Below, one piece after another: positions 10,654-21,742 of a stretch of DNA of 64,000 nt. The notes below the pieces were generated by a model, which was not told the origin of the DNA, searched no databases, and saw nothing but the letters and a program-made list of their open reading frames with translations. Every line of letters begins with the position of its first letter. The first letter of the stretch is position 1. The DNA is taken from contig JAGTTD010000008.1 of assembly GCA_018398585.1 (NCBI GenBank), positions 22,839,172 through 22,903,171 of the forward strand, written 5' to 3'. Source of the DNA: Simmondsia chinensis (lineage: Eukaryota; Streptophyta; Magnoliopsida; Caryophyllales; Simmondsiaceae). A program made the translations under genes and the position numbers.

Positions 10654-10907
10654 TTTATTTACCAAGCACTAGTGCACTAGGTTTCATTAGAACTTCAAAG
10701 TTAAGCGTGCTTGGGTGAGAGTCGTACCAGGATGGATGACCTCCTGGGAAGTCCGCGTATTTCCAATCCTATAAGGTTGGGGGTCCTCGGAAACAGTCTC
10801 TCAGCAAGGTTACACCCTCAAGGGTTAAGGCTGCTTACATCCACCCCCCTCCCCCAGACCCCACTTGGGCGGGAACCCTTGAAACACTGGGTCTGTTGTT
10901 GTTGTTG
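10654..10907 (+). mobile_element. 5S-headed SINE, copy 1
   Basis: Starts TTATTTACCAAGCACTAG, then CATTAGAACTTCAAAGTTAA and a stretch that tracks plant 5S rRNA through the A box, intermediate element and C box (GCTTGGGTGAGAG, GGATGGATGACCTCCTGGGA). From about 10770 it switches to a RTE-LINE-like tail (TTGGGGGTCCTCGGAAACAG ... CTGCTTACATCCACCCCC ... GGAACCCTTGAAACACTGGG) and ends in TTG repeats. It is flanked by a 21-22 bp target duplication. It is noncoding; transcription by RNA polymerase III from the 5S-type internal promoter is inferred. Confidence 0.85.
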
Positions 10908-11015
10908 TATAAAGTGCAGAAAAAAGGTAAGGTAATACAAAATGGTATTACATACATAAAATTAAAGGAGAAAACGTTGTTAGTTTATATATATTTATTT
11001 GAAAGATAAAAGGGA

Positions 11016-11023
11016 ACTATGAC
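11016..11023. repeat. 8-bp target duplication of hAT derivative
   Basis: ACTATGAC at 11016-11023 is repeated exactly at 11797-11804, directly outside the element's termini. Eight base pairs is the hallmark of hAT insertion. Confidence 0.92.
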
Positions 11024-11796
11024 TAGAGGTGGCCACGGGCCGGTTCGGGCCGGGCCTGGCCTGGAAACGGGCTGAGCCGGTCCCGGCCTGATTTCTGCCC
11101 TGGCTCGGGCCCCTCTAGCCAAAGCCAGGCTGGGCCTGGCCCCGGCCGGCCTAACAGTCCCCCACACCCCCTTTGTTTTTAAATACAACTTGTAAAAATA
11201 CAAAATATTCAGGGTTCTAAATCCGGGCAGTCCCCAACCCCCCTATTCTTGCTCCTTCCAATTTAAAGTGTCTGTGTAGGGAGGAGACGAATTGGGTTCT
11301 AAAAATATTCATTCCTGGGTATTAAGTTCTACAACTCTACCCGTCCTAGGAAATTTAGGCGGTCGTGATGATCTTGAACTAGATTAACCGGCTCCAGATG
11401 AAGAAGAGTTGTGTGCCAAGGTAGTATTGTTGATTATTAATTAAAAAATGCAACTAAGAATGTAAGTTCAGTAATTAAAATGACAAACAAATAAAATTTC
11501 TTTCGATGTTAAATTTTATGGAAGCAAAAACTGAAATTTGAACTTGTACGAGCTTCTGCGAGCAGAACAAGTTGCAACTTCGAACTTCAGAAATTTAAAG
11601 CAAGAGAACTTTGGATTAGTGGAGAAGAAAGAATTAGATGGAGAGATTGTTGTGGAGAAATGAGAAATTTGGATGAGTATTTATAGAAAAAAAATAGAAT
11701 TTTTTTTTTAAAATATTAAAGGGGGGAGCCGTTCTAGCAGCTACAGTACCGGGTCGGGCCGGGTTCCGGGCCGGCCTGGCCGACTGGCCACCTCTA
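11024..11796. mobile_element. Non-autonomous hAT transposon
   Basis: 773 bp bounded by perfect 12-bp terminal inverted repeats TAGAGGTGGCCA / TGGCCACCTCTA and an exact 8-bp target duplication. Both subterminal zones are extremely GC-rich, with CGGGCC/GGCCGG motifs that could be transposase-binding repeats. No transposase domain is seen inside. Part of the interior (about 11590-11700) resembles the region just upstream of the hAT transposase remnant at 46030-46150, suggesting derivation from an element of that kind by internal deletion. Confidence 0.9.
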
Positions 11797-11804
11797 ACTA
11801 TGAC

Positions 11805-12523
11805 CAAAAAAAAAAAGGAGATGAAAAATTTATTTGTGCATTTGTACATATATTAATGAAAAAAGGAATTATTTTAAAGAAAAGAAGAGGAACGATGTAT
11901 ATTATGTAATAATTAAAAAAATGGGTCATTGCTTACCTTTTGAAATGCAAATAAATTACGAAAAGTTCATAATATGTCATTGAACATACGTTTATGTATA
12001 TGTATATATGTCATTATATATGTTTATTTGGAAAAGTATACTATAAAATATTTCAATCTATTTTCAAAATAAAATTTTCCTTATTTCTAAACTTTCAAAT
12101 ATATACAAATATGGAAATGAAATTTCCATATATACATATATGTAAAAATTAATTTTGTCCACTTTTCATATATAAATATTAAAAATATTACTTAAAAACT
12201 ACATTTTCCCAAAATTTTCGAACATATAAAAATGTATATACTCTAAAATATTGACCCCTTCCCCAATTTGTTTCCCTTATCTAAGTACTGCTATTTTCAT
12301 AAAATATTTTTTCCTAAGAAAATATTTCAAAATCCAAATAGACATAAATTACCTAAATTATATAATACGTCATAAAGTATATAAATTGCATAATATATCA
12401 TTATACATACATATATATATATATATATATGTTGAAAAAAGGGTCTCTATATTGTTGCAATATATTTTTCGATATATACACGTATGCGTAAAAAAAAAAA
12501 TATTATACTTATATTGAAGATGG

Positions 12524-12573
<50 letters not shown>

Positions 12574-12689
12574 AGGAAATGGTAAGATATATAATATATA
12601 ATAATTACTGTAATATGCCCTAGATTATAGAGATTTTAAAATAGAAATAAATTATATAAATTGCGTAATATGTCATTATATATAAGAAA
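11805..12689. other. AT-rich intergenic region with TA microsatellites
   Basis: Very AT-rich, with no coding signal. TA runs lie near 12407-12430 and 12525-12566. Copies of a motif around TAATATGTCATTATA/TGAACATA recur at about 11970, 12345-12400 and 12660. Short frames here are chance AT-rich translations. Confidence 0.6.
12525..12566. repeat. (TA)n microsatellite
   Basis: About 20 TA units in a row; a smaller run lies at 12407-12430. Confidence 0.9.
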
Positions 12690-14010
12690 AAAAATATTAA
12701 AAAAATATTGAGCTATACTCCAAAGAATGTTTTAGGTATTTAACTTTTAATGGTAAAAGAAAAGCATTGAGCACTTATATAAAGATTAATTCGAAATTGA
12801 AAACCACATGTGAATTAATTTTGAAATATACAATAAAGGGGAATAAATTAGCATTTTACAAATATTAAAAACATATTGAACTATTCCCAATAGAATGTTT
12901 TTGGTATTTAACTTTTCACTGGTAAAAGAAAACCATTGAACAACTATATAGGAATTAATTTAAAATTGTAAATGAAAGGGAATAAAATCAGCATTCTATA
13001 TATATGTAATCTTTTTTTTTTTTTTTTAAATAGATATATTTATGTACATTTAAATTAGGGCCATTTACGTAAAATGTCCTTATACTTCGTCCTATGTGTC
13101 AATTTAGTCATTTTAATTTTTGATTGTATCAACTTAATCCTCATATAAATAAGTAACATATTTTTTTTAATCCTTTGATCCCATATACAACTCAATGCAA
13201 ACCCGGCTTTTAGCCTAATTAAACTCAATTGTGCCCCAACTGTTAAAGATTTTTCACCACCTTGGAATTAATTTTATACAAGGAAAAAATTAATTATGCT
13301 AAAGGAATTTTTGTTACTGATCACAAAAAATATATATTTTTGGCCTAATTAATTTGGTCTTAACATAAAATTAACGACAATGTGGCCAAATATATTTGAG
13401 CAAGCGGCTCGCAGCTGGTTTAAAGGCTAAAGGGTGGATTTGAATAGGGTCTTGCATCTAATATTATCAAACGAATGAAAACTTTGTTATTAACTTTAAT
13501 GAAAATCAAGTTGATACAACTAAAAGTAAAGCGACTGAATTGACACATTTGGCGAAGTGCAAAAATATTTTACATGAACAGTCCTAAATTAAATGGATAG
13601 TATGTCATAAAATATAATTAGTTTCTAAGAAAAATAAATCATAGATATTATATATAGAGAATGCTAAATTTATTTCCCTATATTGTACAATTCGAAATCA
13701 ATTCCTATGTAAGTGTTTAATTCCAAATTAATTCTTATATAAGTGTTCAATTTTTTTTTTTTTTTTCCATTGAGAAGTTAAATATTAAAAAATTCTTTGG
13801 GGTGAAGTTCAATACTTTTTTAATATTTGTAGAATGCTAAATTTATTCTCTTTTATTGTAAAATTCTAGATTAATTCACATGTGGATATTAAGTTTCAAA
13901 TTAATTCTTATATGAGTGTTCAATACTTTTCTTTACCAGTAAAGAGTTAAATACCAAAAAATTTCTGAGTATAGCTGAAGACCATTTTAACATTTTTTTT
14001 CTTATATATA
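12690..14010. repeat. Large inverted repeat, each arm a tandem pair
   Basis: The left arm (about 12690-13000) and right arm (about 13655-14010) are reverse complements at moderate identity. Each arm is itself two head-to-tail ~170-180 bp units that share TTAAATAYYNAAAAA..TTC, ACCAGTAAA and GAATGCTAAATTTATT-like blocks. Example: AAAGAAAAGCATTGAGCACT on the left matches the complement of AGTGTTCAATACTTTTCTTT on the right. The spacer holds the MITE-like element at 13058-13584. This may be a foldback element or a rearranged satellite; no coding is seen. Confidence 0.7.
13058..13584. mobile_element. MITE-like element with long inverted termini
   Basis: The ends GGGCCATTTACGTAAAATGT and (complement) GGACTGTTCATGTAAAATAT begin inverted repeats of about 110 bp. 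They share ATGTGTCAATTTAGTC-like and TTGTATCAACTT blocks. The 7-mer TAAATTA flanks both sides (13051-13057 and 13585-13591), a plausible target duplication. It is 527 bp with no coding capacity. The superfamily is uncertain. Confidence 0.75.
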
Positions 14011-14689
14011 TGTGTATTAAAAAAAGATTCTCTATATGACTGTAGGATATTTTTGATATATGTATATACATATTACTAAAATATGTATATACTTATAAAA
14101 AAAAAAAAAGTTAAGATAATGTATACCATATGTGAGGACAAATCCTATTACAAACATATAAGAGAAGGATAAAATCTTTATAGCTCATATATGTTTAAAT
14201 GAAAAAGGAAAGGGAATTATGACCAAGAAAAGGAGAGGAAAGTAGAGATTTGTGCATGGCAAAAGATCCTATTAGGTGTCTGTAGGGAGAATTGACCAAA
14301 CAAAAAATATATAAGGGGAAAAATTTTAACTAAATATATATGTATATTGGGAAAAAAAAAACAAAAAAAAAAAATCTTGTCATTCAAATAGAGAATATTA
14401 TTCGTATGTATAGAAATTCCAAATACATCCAAAATGGAAAGGAATAAAATCATAACTTTCGAATTTGTTATCTGGATTTATAGAAATAACTTTGATAATT
14501 AACTTGCATGTTTTAAAGCAAAAGTCAATCAAACAGCAAGTCTTCAAATATAAAAAAAGTAAATCAAATAGGAAAAAAGAATAGTTTTACTTGGAGGAGT
14601 GAAGAGTGTAGCCCGTGCCCACCACCAAAAAGCTACTATAGTTTTAGATTTCCAAGGAACCGACTTAATGATGGCTGTGATCCGACCCA
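14011..14689. other. AT-rich spacer, no gene seen
   Basis: Noncoding AT-rich sequence. The stretch 14000-14110 loosely repeats 12410-12520 in direct orientation (AAAAAAGRKTCTCTATAT block). Nothing else is recognisable. Confidence 0.45.
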
Positions 14690-15245
14690 TGGGTTGTCAT
14701 GGATCATACCCGAATTTGAACAGGGGGTGCTCGGCTCATTAACGTTTGTGAACAGCTCGTTAAGAGCTTGTTAAGGTGCTCGATAAGAGCTCGTTAAAGG
14801 CTTGTTAACAATTGATATTGGTTTGGAAGTGGTTCGACAATGGCTCGATAGTAAGTTGAATTGCTTGGCTTGGTAAAAAGCTCTGTTTGGTAGCAAGCTC
14901 GACTTAGTTTTTAGATCAATTGGGCTCAATAATGAGCTCAACTTAACTCAATTAGCCTAATGATTCGAGCTAAGCTGAGTGCCAAACACACTAAAATCTA
15001 ATTGAACCGAGTGCGAACAAGGGTTGGAAAAGCTTGATAATAGCTTGGCTAGAACTCAAGCTTGATAAGGGTTATCGAGCTCGAGTTTGAACAGAGGGGT
15101 GCTCGGTTCCTGCTTGGCTCGTTTACCCCCGTTGGGCCTGATCGAGAAGGGCCACGGGTCTGCCAAGGGTTGGGGTCCTACTGGTCAAGTTTGAGTCTGA
15201 CCAAGGCTTGATCCGGGTTTGATCCATTGTTGGTCTAACTTAGAT
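14690..15245. repeat. AGCTCG/GCTTG-rich low-complexity repeat
   Basis: Dense recurrence of GCTCG, AGCTTG, GAGCTC and CTTGGCTCG motifs (for example TAAGAGCTCGTTAAAGGCTT and TTATCGAGCTCGAGTTTGAA). It resembles the subterminal repeat clusters of some plant DNA transposons, but no termini or target duplication were found, so the element type is open. A T-rich run follows at about 15268-15288. Confidence 0.4.
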
Positions 15246-15439
15246 CTGACCTAGATCACACTTGTGTGTTTTTTTTTTTTTTTTTTTTGGTTTTTTGTTT
15301 TAACAAATAGAAGAAGTAAATAAATAAAATTATAATTTTTTAATAAATAAGATGATATGTTAAATATACAATATGAACTGACAAAAAGATACTAACTTTG
15401 TAAAAATTAATAATAATAGTTTATCATATACAATTTTCA
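15246..15439. other. AT-rich spacer
   Basis: T run and AT-rich sequence separating the AGCTCG repeat from the gypsy remnant. No feature is supported. Confidence 0.4.
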
Positions 15440-16199
15440 AACTTGAGCAAGAAACGGCTGGCTCTTCCAAAATTGCTTGAACTTAAAAGAGGAAGCTGCT
15501 TTATAAGAAGGCAGCAAAAAGAAGACCTCAACCTGACACTTATTTGGCTAAGGCCCTCGCTAAGAAGGATATAGGCTGCAAGGACAAGAGCGTGAGCCAA
15601 TGGATCTCGAAGATCTAAAAGGAATGGCAAAAACCATAGCAACTAAGGCCAAGACTGAGCCACGAAAGAAGTTTAAGGAATGGGCCAATGTCTCGTCTTT
15701 AAGAGAAAGAGAATCTTGGTGGGAACAACTTACCACGAATTCATGGGTTTGAACAGCATCTGATGATGAGGAGGATTATAGTCCCCTCAGCATCAACTTA
15801 GTGGAGCCCCTAGAACCCAACATTGTATGATATTGAGAATAACTTCTACAAGAAAGACTTCCCCAAGCCAATGGAGGAGTCTCAAACTCCTAAGGTTAAG
15901 TCCAAGGATCAGCCTAAAGACAAGCACATGCAAGTTGATGATAGTCCTTGAAAGGAGATAGACTAAGGGATCTGCATCCGATTTGGATCACTTCTTAAAC
16001 AAGGTGACTCTGGGACTGCTTTGCTTCTCCCTGTGGAGTTCATGGTAATTGAGGTAGCCACAAAGAGGATGTAATAGATGCAGACAAAGATCCTTAGGTG
16101 GAGCTCATGGCTGATGTAGCACCCTCCAAGGTTATTCTTAATCCTTTGTCTTTCAAAATTAAGTCTCCAACATCCAAGCAACTCATGACTTATCGGACG

Positions 16200-16610
16200 T
16201 AATGAAGATGATGTATAATGGGCCTACCACAGCTAACAAACACATTAAGCCTCTATACATCAAGGCTAAATTCGATTGCATTTTGGTGAATATGATCTTG
16301 GTGGATAATAGCACAGCCATCAACATCCTACCTTCTTACATGTTGGGGGTTATCGGTAAATGTTAAGATGACTTGGTAACTTATGACATGGCAATTTGTG
16401 GCTGCTCTGAGGCCGCCACCAAATTCTAAAGGGGTCATCCCTATAGAGTTAACTGTTGGCACTCTCAGCAAGCTAACAGTTTACCTTGTAGTAGATACCA
16501 CCTCCATCTACAATGCATTGTTTGGGAGAGATTGGCTGCATGCCAACTATTATATCCCATCTTTACTTCACCAGTTGTTGATCTTCAAGAACCATGGAAA
16601 ATAAGAGGTT
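16200..16610 (+). pseudogene. Gypsy aspartic protease remnant
   Basis: Frame near 16260-16350 reads FDCILVNMILVDNSTAINIL, matching the protease active-site block, with DG(G/S) changed to DNS. After a frameshift, 16383-16604 reads GVIPIELTVGTLSKLTVYLV and VDTTSIYNALFGRDWLHA, the conserved C-terminal part. Broken by a frameshift near 16370. Confidence 0.75.
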
Positions 16611-17199
16611 GTTATGGCAGATGATAGGCCATTCAAGTCTTGCTCTAGCTTCATTAAGGCAAAGTTCTATGAGTATGGTGTGAGACCGCTGGCAGTAAGA
16701 AGGAACACAACTCACAACGCAAAGTTGTAACAGCTATCCTTGAGAGCCCACTCACTAAAACTGAGGTAGATTAGACAAGGGTGGATCCCACTATTGGGGA
16801 TGCATGAGATCCCTTCTTGATGAAGGGGAACTTCAAGGTGTGAAGGATGTTTTATGGAGGGAAGCCAAGCCTTCCCAGTAAAGGTCCAAAGGGTCATCTC
16901 CTCAACAATTGCAAAGCTAGTGGCCTGGAATTCTAAGGATCAACTATGGGATAAGTAGCCATTTATTTATAAAAATGGTTTTGAACTCCAAATGCTACAA
17001 GAAAAAGAGCCAGAATTGTCTGACTTGAGAGTAGCACTAGCCAAAATGGAGGACTTGACAGCTAAAGATCAAGATCATGTGCTGAAGGTTAACTTGGGTT
17101 CAATGCAAAGCCCAAGACCCATGCACAGGAGTTCTTTACTTTCTGAATAATAAAGAAAGAAGTACATAGGCCTGCTCTTTGAAATTAAGGACTACTTTG

Positions 17200-17860
17200 C
17201 CTGGGATCATCATGAGATATCTAGCCTCGAGAGGAAAGTGGTTGAGCATAGGCTACCCATCAAGCCAAGCTTGAGGCCAATTATCCAATCCTAGAGAAGG
17301 ACGTCCCAAGAGCTTATAGACTTGGTCAAAGATGAAATTGAGAGATTCTTGAAGGCCAAGTTCATCACAGTAGCTATATATGTTAAATAGCTGGCAAATA
17401 TTGTCCCTTCGATTACAAAGAATGAAAAAATCAGAGTCTTCAGATATCTGATTGCGGCAACCCCAAAGTATGAGTACCCCATGCCTATAGCTGGCTTCCT
17501 TATTGATTCAGCCTCAAGGCATAAGGTATTTTCTTTTATGGATGGCTATTGCAGGTATTACCGAGTTATGATAGCTTCGGAGGATACCCAAAAATCCGCA
17601 TTTGGATGTCCTAGGTCAATCGGGACCTTCAAATGGGTGGCCATGCCATTTGGACTAAAGAATGCCGGTGACACTTATCAAAGAGTCATGAACATGATCT
17701 TTCATGATCTCATTGGCAAGAACATGGAAGATTATGTAGATGACATCATGGTCAAATCAAAAACCCAAGTTGGGCACTAGGACAACTTAAAAAATGTGTT
17801 CCTACAAATGAGGAACCATAACCTCAAAATGAATCCTCTAAAGTGTGTGTTTTAGGTCGA
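17200..17860 (+). pseudogene. Gypsy reverse transcriptase remnant
   Basis: The longest open piece (17481-17780) carries SFMDGYCRYYRVMIASEDTQ, then FKWVAMPFGLKNAGDTYQRV and ENYVDD-type sequence EDYVDDIMVKSK. The catalytic YVDD motif is intact, and the MPFGLKNAxATYQR block is typical. Upstream, 17200-17400 gives the RT entry region with stops. Confidence 0.88.
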
Positions 17861-18049
17861 GCTGGAAACTTCCTAAGCTTCCTAGTGCACTAGATGGGGA
17901 TTAAGGTAGACATAAACAAGGATGAGGCCATTCAAAAGGCTTATCCACCATCGAGCAAAAATGAACTCCAACATTTCTTGGGACATGTTAATTTCGTAAG
18001 ATGTTTTATTCCAAATGTCACATGAAAGACTAAAGTCTTCTCTCCTTTG

Positions 18050-18780
18050 CTGAGGCTCAAATCTAATTAGGACTTCAAATGGGAGGAGCCATATCAAGTA
18101 GCCTTCAAGGCCATCAAAGACTATTTAATTATGCCACTAGTATTCATTCCACCTAAGCAAGGCAAACCACTGATGATCTATGCCTTTGCTTCAAATGAGT
18201 TAATTGGTTGTCTGCTTATACAAGACAATGAGTAAGGCTTTGAACAAGCTTTGTTCTACTTGAGTCATTGTTTAAAAGAGTGTGAAATAAAATATTCTTC
18301 CATTAAGATATTGTGTCTATCTTTGTGTTACACATCTGTAAAGCTAAGTCATTACTTCCTTACATTTACCATTTATATGGTTTCTCAAACAAATGTTCTA
18401 AATCATATGCTAGATCGACCTTTAATGAGAGGAAGATAAAACAAGTGGAGTGTAGGTCTACCTTAGTTTGAGTTAATCTATGTGTCACAAAAGTCAGTAA
18501 AGGACCAAGCTCTGGTAGACTTTTTAGCTGACCATCCTAACATTCAGATTAAATCTATTCAAAAGCCAAGAGAACTCTTGGTGTTTCAAATGGTCCCTTG
18601 GAAACTATACTTTGAAGGATTAAGGACCAAATCATATGCTGCTGTGGGAATCATTATTGAATCTCCTGTTGGTATTGTCACCTAGCTTGCTGTCACCTTA
18701 GTGGGTAAGTAATCCAATAATATGGCTGAGTATGAGCCTTAGATCATTGGCCTCGAGACTCCCTTCGAGATGCATGTCCC
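18050..18780 (+). pseudogene. Gypsy RNase H segments
   Basis: 18050-18460 in broken frames gives the connection and first RNase H. 18482-18685 reads DQALVDFLADHPNIQIKS then WKLYFEGLRTKSYAAVGIII, resembling the archaeal-type second RNase H of Tat/Ogre elements (family normally WxLYFDGSR). A GC-rich stretch at 18797-18832 follows and looks foreign to the element. Confidence 0.65.
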
Positions 18781-19199
18781 TAGCACCATTATTTGGGGGC
18801 GGGGGGAGGAGGGATGGGGCGGGGCGGGGCGGGCCTCGCAGTTCGTAGGTTACCAAGTTAAAGGAGAGTTCCAACGTCTGAGTGACACCTGAAACATGTA
18901 TATTTCAATAGTATAACAATGGTAAGTACGTTCAATGGTGTTGAATTCGAGTATATACCTCAAGAATAGAACAAAGTAGCTAATGATTGGGCCCAACTAG
19001 CTTTTGGGTATGGATTGCCAAGGACCTAGTGTGAAGAATCTATGGTCATAAAGACCAAGGTTCTATACCATGATCTAGAAATCACTGAATCCTTTGGCAC
19101 TGAAAGCAAGGTAGTGTGAGGATTGGAGGAAGCCCTTAGTGGAATACTTCAAGAACTCTCGTGATTTTGTCAACCACAGAAAGATGAAGAGAAGACCTT

Positions 19200-19823
19200 A
19201 TAGATCTCTTCATGATGAATCTGGATAACTATAAAAAAAATGATCCTAGTTGTGTGCTTTTCAAGTGCTTGGACTTAGATGAAGCAATGCTGGTGATGGT
19301 TGGAGCTCATGAGGGAAACAGCGGATCCCATTTGGCCGGAAATAAGATGCATTTGCTCATTAGACGTTATGGATATTATTGGCCATCAATGATGGATGAC
19401 TGTGTCAAATATGCCAAGAGGTGTAGAGCATGTGAAAGACATGGGCATGTGCGTAGAGCCCCCATAGCTGAAATGCATGCTATAGTTAAGCCATGGCACT
19501 TTTTTGGATTGGCAATGGATATCATAGGAGAAATCAATCCTCCTCCTAGTAAGAAGGATTCATACATTCTTATGGCCACAGATCACCTTATAAAGTGCAT
19601 TGAGACCAAGCCATATAGGAATATCAATCAGTAAGATGTGATTGATTTTACCAAGGAGTATATCTTATGTAAGTTTGACATTCTAGAAACCATAACTGTG
19701 GATCAAGCAAAAGTTTTAATGGATTTGAGTTTAACGAGTCTACCATGAGCTTCAACATTGAAAACTTGAATTCGACTCCTTATAATGCCCAAGCAAATAG
19801 CTGAGCGGAGTCTACCAATAAGA
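19200..19823 (+). pseudogene. Gypsy integrase remnant, truncated by LTR insertion
   Basis: 19212-19634 reads VGAHEGNSGSHLAGNKMHLL, then RRYGYYWPSMMDDC..CRAC, the HHCC zinc-binding domain, followed by the core beginning LAMDIIGEINPP. Further core (TITVDQAKV-like, then STPYNAQANS-type) reads on with stops to about 19823, where the copia-like LTR begins. The DDE domain would catalyse strand transfer; it is interrupted here. Confidence 0.85.
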
Positions 19824-21723
19824 TGTTGGAACTAGTGTCCAGAAAACTTAATTATTTGTATTTAAGTATTAATAAATAAAATTATTTTATCTATTTCATA
19901 ACTGATTATGGTTTATGAGTCAAATATATAGGTGATTATTTCTAAAACGTTCCATGAGATGTATGCAGTCCAATACAACATGTCATAGTTTTCTTTAAGT
20001 GGTAAAAGAGATTGAGCCAAGCATAGACTTAAATCAAAAATATGAAATGATGTCAAAGTAAGTTCATAGTCGGTGATAACTTTTGGACAACTTGTCTGAT
20101 AAGACTATAATATGATGCTTTGGATCGCTTGTCTACGTAATGTGGATAGGGATTCAGAAGTATCATGTTAGTGTTCGTCAATAAGCTTCGAACATTGAGC
20201 TTATTGGAAATGAGTGATTTTTAGTGTACAGTTTAAATAATGACTCTAAATCTAGAGGGTAATATGGACATGTGCATGAAGTGTAAGTTATCGTGGTGTA
20301 CTCAAAAGTTAGTTCTCTAAATGTGACTGAAGTCTTACGTTCATTGGATAGAGGCATGAAGTGTGACAATGATCTGGTATTCAATAAGGAATCTATAGTC
20401 TCTTATGAGATACAGATGTCCCCTTAATTAATTCACAAGTGTTTGAATTAATTCGGAAACTTTGGCTCAAGTATTCCAAGTGTTTGACATTTGGAGTTTA
20501 TACTATGAATTTGTTCATGTATAAATGAATTGTTCAGAAAAGGGCAAGTCGGGAACTAATTGAAAAACTGTGAGAAAAATAAAGGAAGTAGTTATAATTA
20601 TTTTTCTAATAGATATCTAATAGAAGGGTTCTTGTTTTCAATATAGTCTAATTGGGAATTATAAAATAAATAATTTAATTCTAGTGTGCTGTAGAATTTA
20701 TTTAGTGGAATTAAGTCATGCTGAATGGTAATCAAATTTTATCATAAGATGATAAATAATTTGCCCCATTTGGAGCTAGAGTTAAATTGTCTCCGAGGTC
20801 CTTGCACAAGCCTCTAATTTTACACCATCAGAAAAAATATTGAAAGAATTCATGAGATGAATTATTTATTCATGTGATGAATTCAAATTTGCTAAACAGT
20901 ATTCATTAAATGAAGAAAAATCAAAATTTTAAAATAAAATTAATAAGATGAATTTTTAGATGCGGAAACAAAGGAGGAAAAAAAAAAAAAAAGAACAGCA
21001 CGGCAATCCGCGTATAATGCGCTCAACCAATCATGGCGTGGCACGGGTTGCGCCATGACTAGCAGAGGTGCGATTCGTGCCACTCAAGGATGTGCGTCCC
21101 GCACTGGGCAGTTCTAAGGAGCCATTTGCACCTTTGGGTGCGGACCAATAGGCATGCGCTACATGGCACTAGTGAGGTGGCAAGCAATTAATGCTTCTTG
21201 GGATTAATACGACATCGTTTCAATAGTTTTATACTTGTACCATATCGAAAAATTACAATGTTTCTAGTCTAGTAGCCTAATATAAATAGATGTTCTGGAT
21301 TAAGGTTTGACATCAATTAATTTTATAATTGTCTGAGAGTATTGACTTTCAGAGAATTAAAAGAGAAAATTTTCATTAAAATTTTTCCTCTAGTTCAATA
21401 TTTTTCGGAGTCCACTCTCCAGGCATTCATGGGAGGTTGCGCAGAAGGTCTTGATGTCTCGGTTATTTCTTGGAGAGACACTGTGGTCTACATCTAGTTA
21501 TTTTTCTTTTTCTTTCATTTAGTTTCTCTCTTTTCTATTTATTTACATTATATATTATGCTAGTTAATATTTATGTTATTATTATGAATATATTCGAGTA
21601 GAGATCGATAGATTAAAAATTAGGAATTTAAAATGACCTGTAGGTTGAAAACTAGAAAATTTAAATCATTCCACTGCGTTAATTAGATTAACTTAGGGAA
21701 TATTTTTAAAATACGTCCCAACA
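19824..21723 (+). repeat. Copia-like LTR (5' type), inserted in gypsy integrase
   Basis: Starts TGTTGGAACTAGTGTCCAG and ends ACGTCCCAACA, 1900 bp, followed at once by a Met-tRNA-type primer site. It shares many blocks with the LTRs at 25536-27352, 51512-53920 and 59030-60618 (for example ACTTGTCTGATAAGACTATA). TATAAATAG lies at 21281-21289. No matching 3' LTR is found downstream, so the element is incomplete or rearranged. Confidence 0.82.
21281..21289 (+). promoter_or_regulatory. TATA box in copia-like LTR
   Basis: TATAAATAG. The same motif sits in the equivalent place of the related LTRs (26916 and 53243), before a region rich in TTTTC and GAG. Likely U3 core promoter. Confidence 0.5.
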
Positions 21724-21742
21724 ATTGGTATTACAGCCAGGC
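21724..21742 (+). promoter_or_regulatory. tRNA-Met-type primer-binding site
   Basis: ATTGGTATTACAGCCAGGC directly after the LTR, close to the plant consensus TGGTATCAGAGCC. It would anneal the tRNA primer for minus-strand synthesis. Confidence 0.7.

Larger units (their letters stand above)
15440..19823 (+). mobile_element. Tat/Ogre-like Ty3/gypsy polyprotein remnant
   Basis: Domains occur in gypsy order: charged gag-like sequence (15440-15960), protease (16200-16600), RT (17200-17850), RNase H (18050-18460), a second RNase H-like block (18500-18690) and integrase (19200-19823). Two RNase H-type segments, the second with LVDFLADHP and WKLYFEG, suggest the Tat/Ogre group. No LTR of its own was identified. 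The 3' end is cut inside integrase by the copia-like LTR at 19824. Numerous stops and frameshifts make it dead. Confidence 0.82.

Noticed and set aside
10690..10770. Functional 5S rRNA gene
   Set aside because: The match is partial, continues into an RTE-type tail and is bounded by a target duplication. No tandem 5S array or 5S terminator follows.
12251..12517. Small membrane-protein-like frame
   Set aside because: Tyr/Ile-rich translation of AT-rich and TA-repeat sequence; chance frame.
18797..18832. CpG island or promoter
   Set aside because: Short G-rich run inside a decayed gypsy polyprotein, with no gene start downstream; more likely slippage or error.
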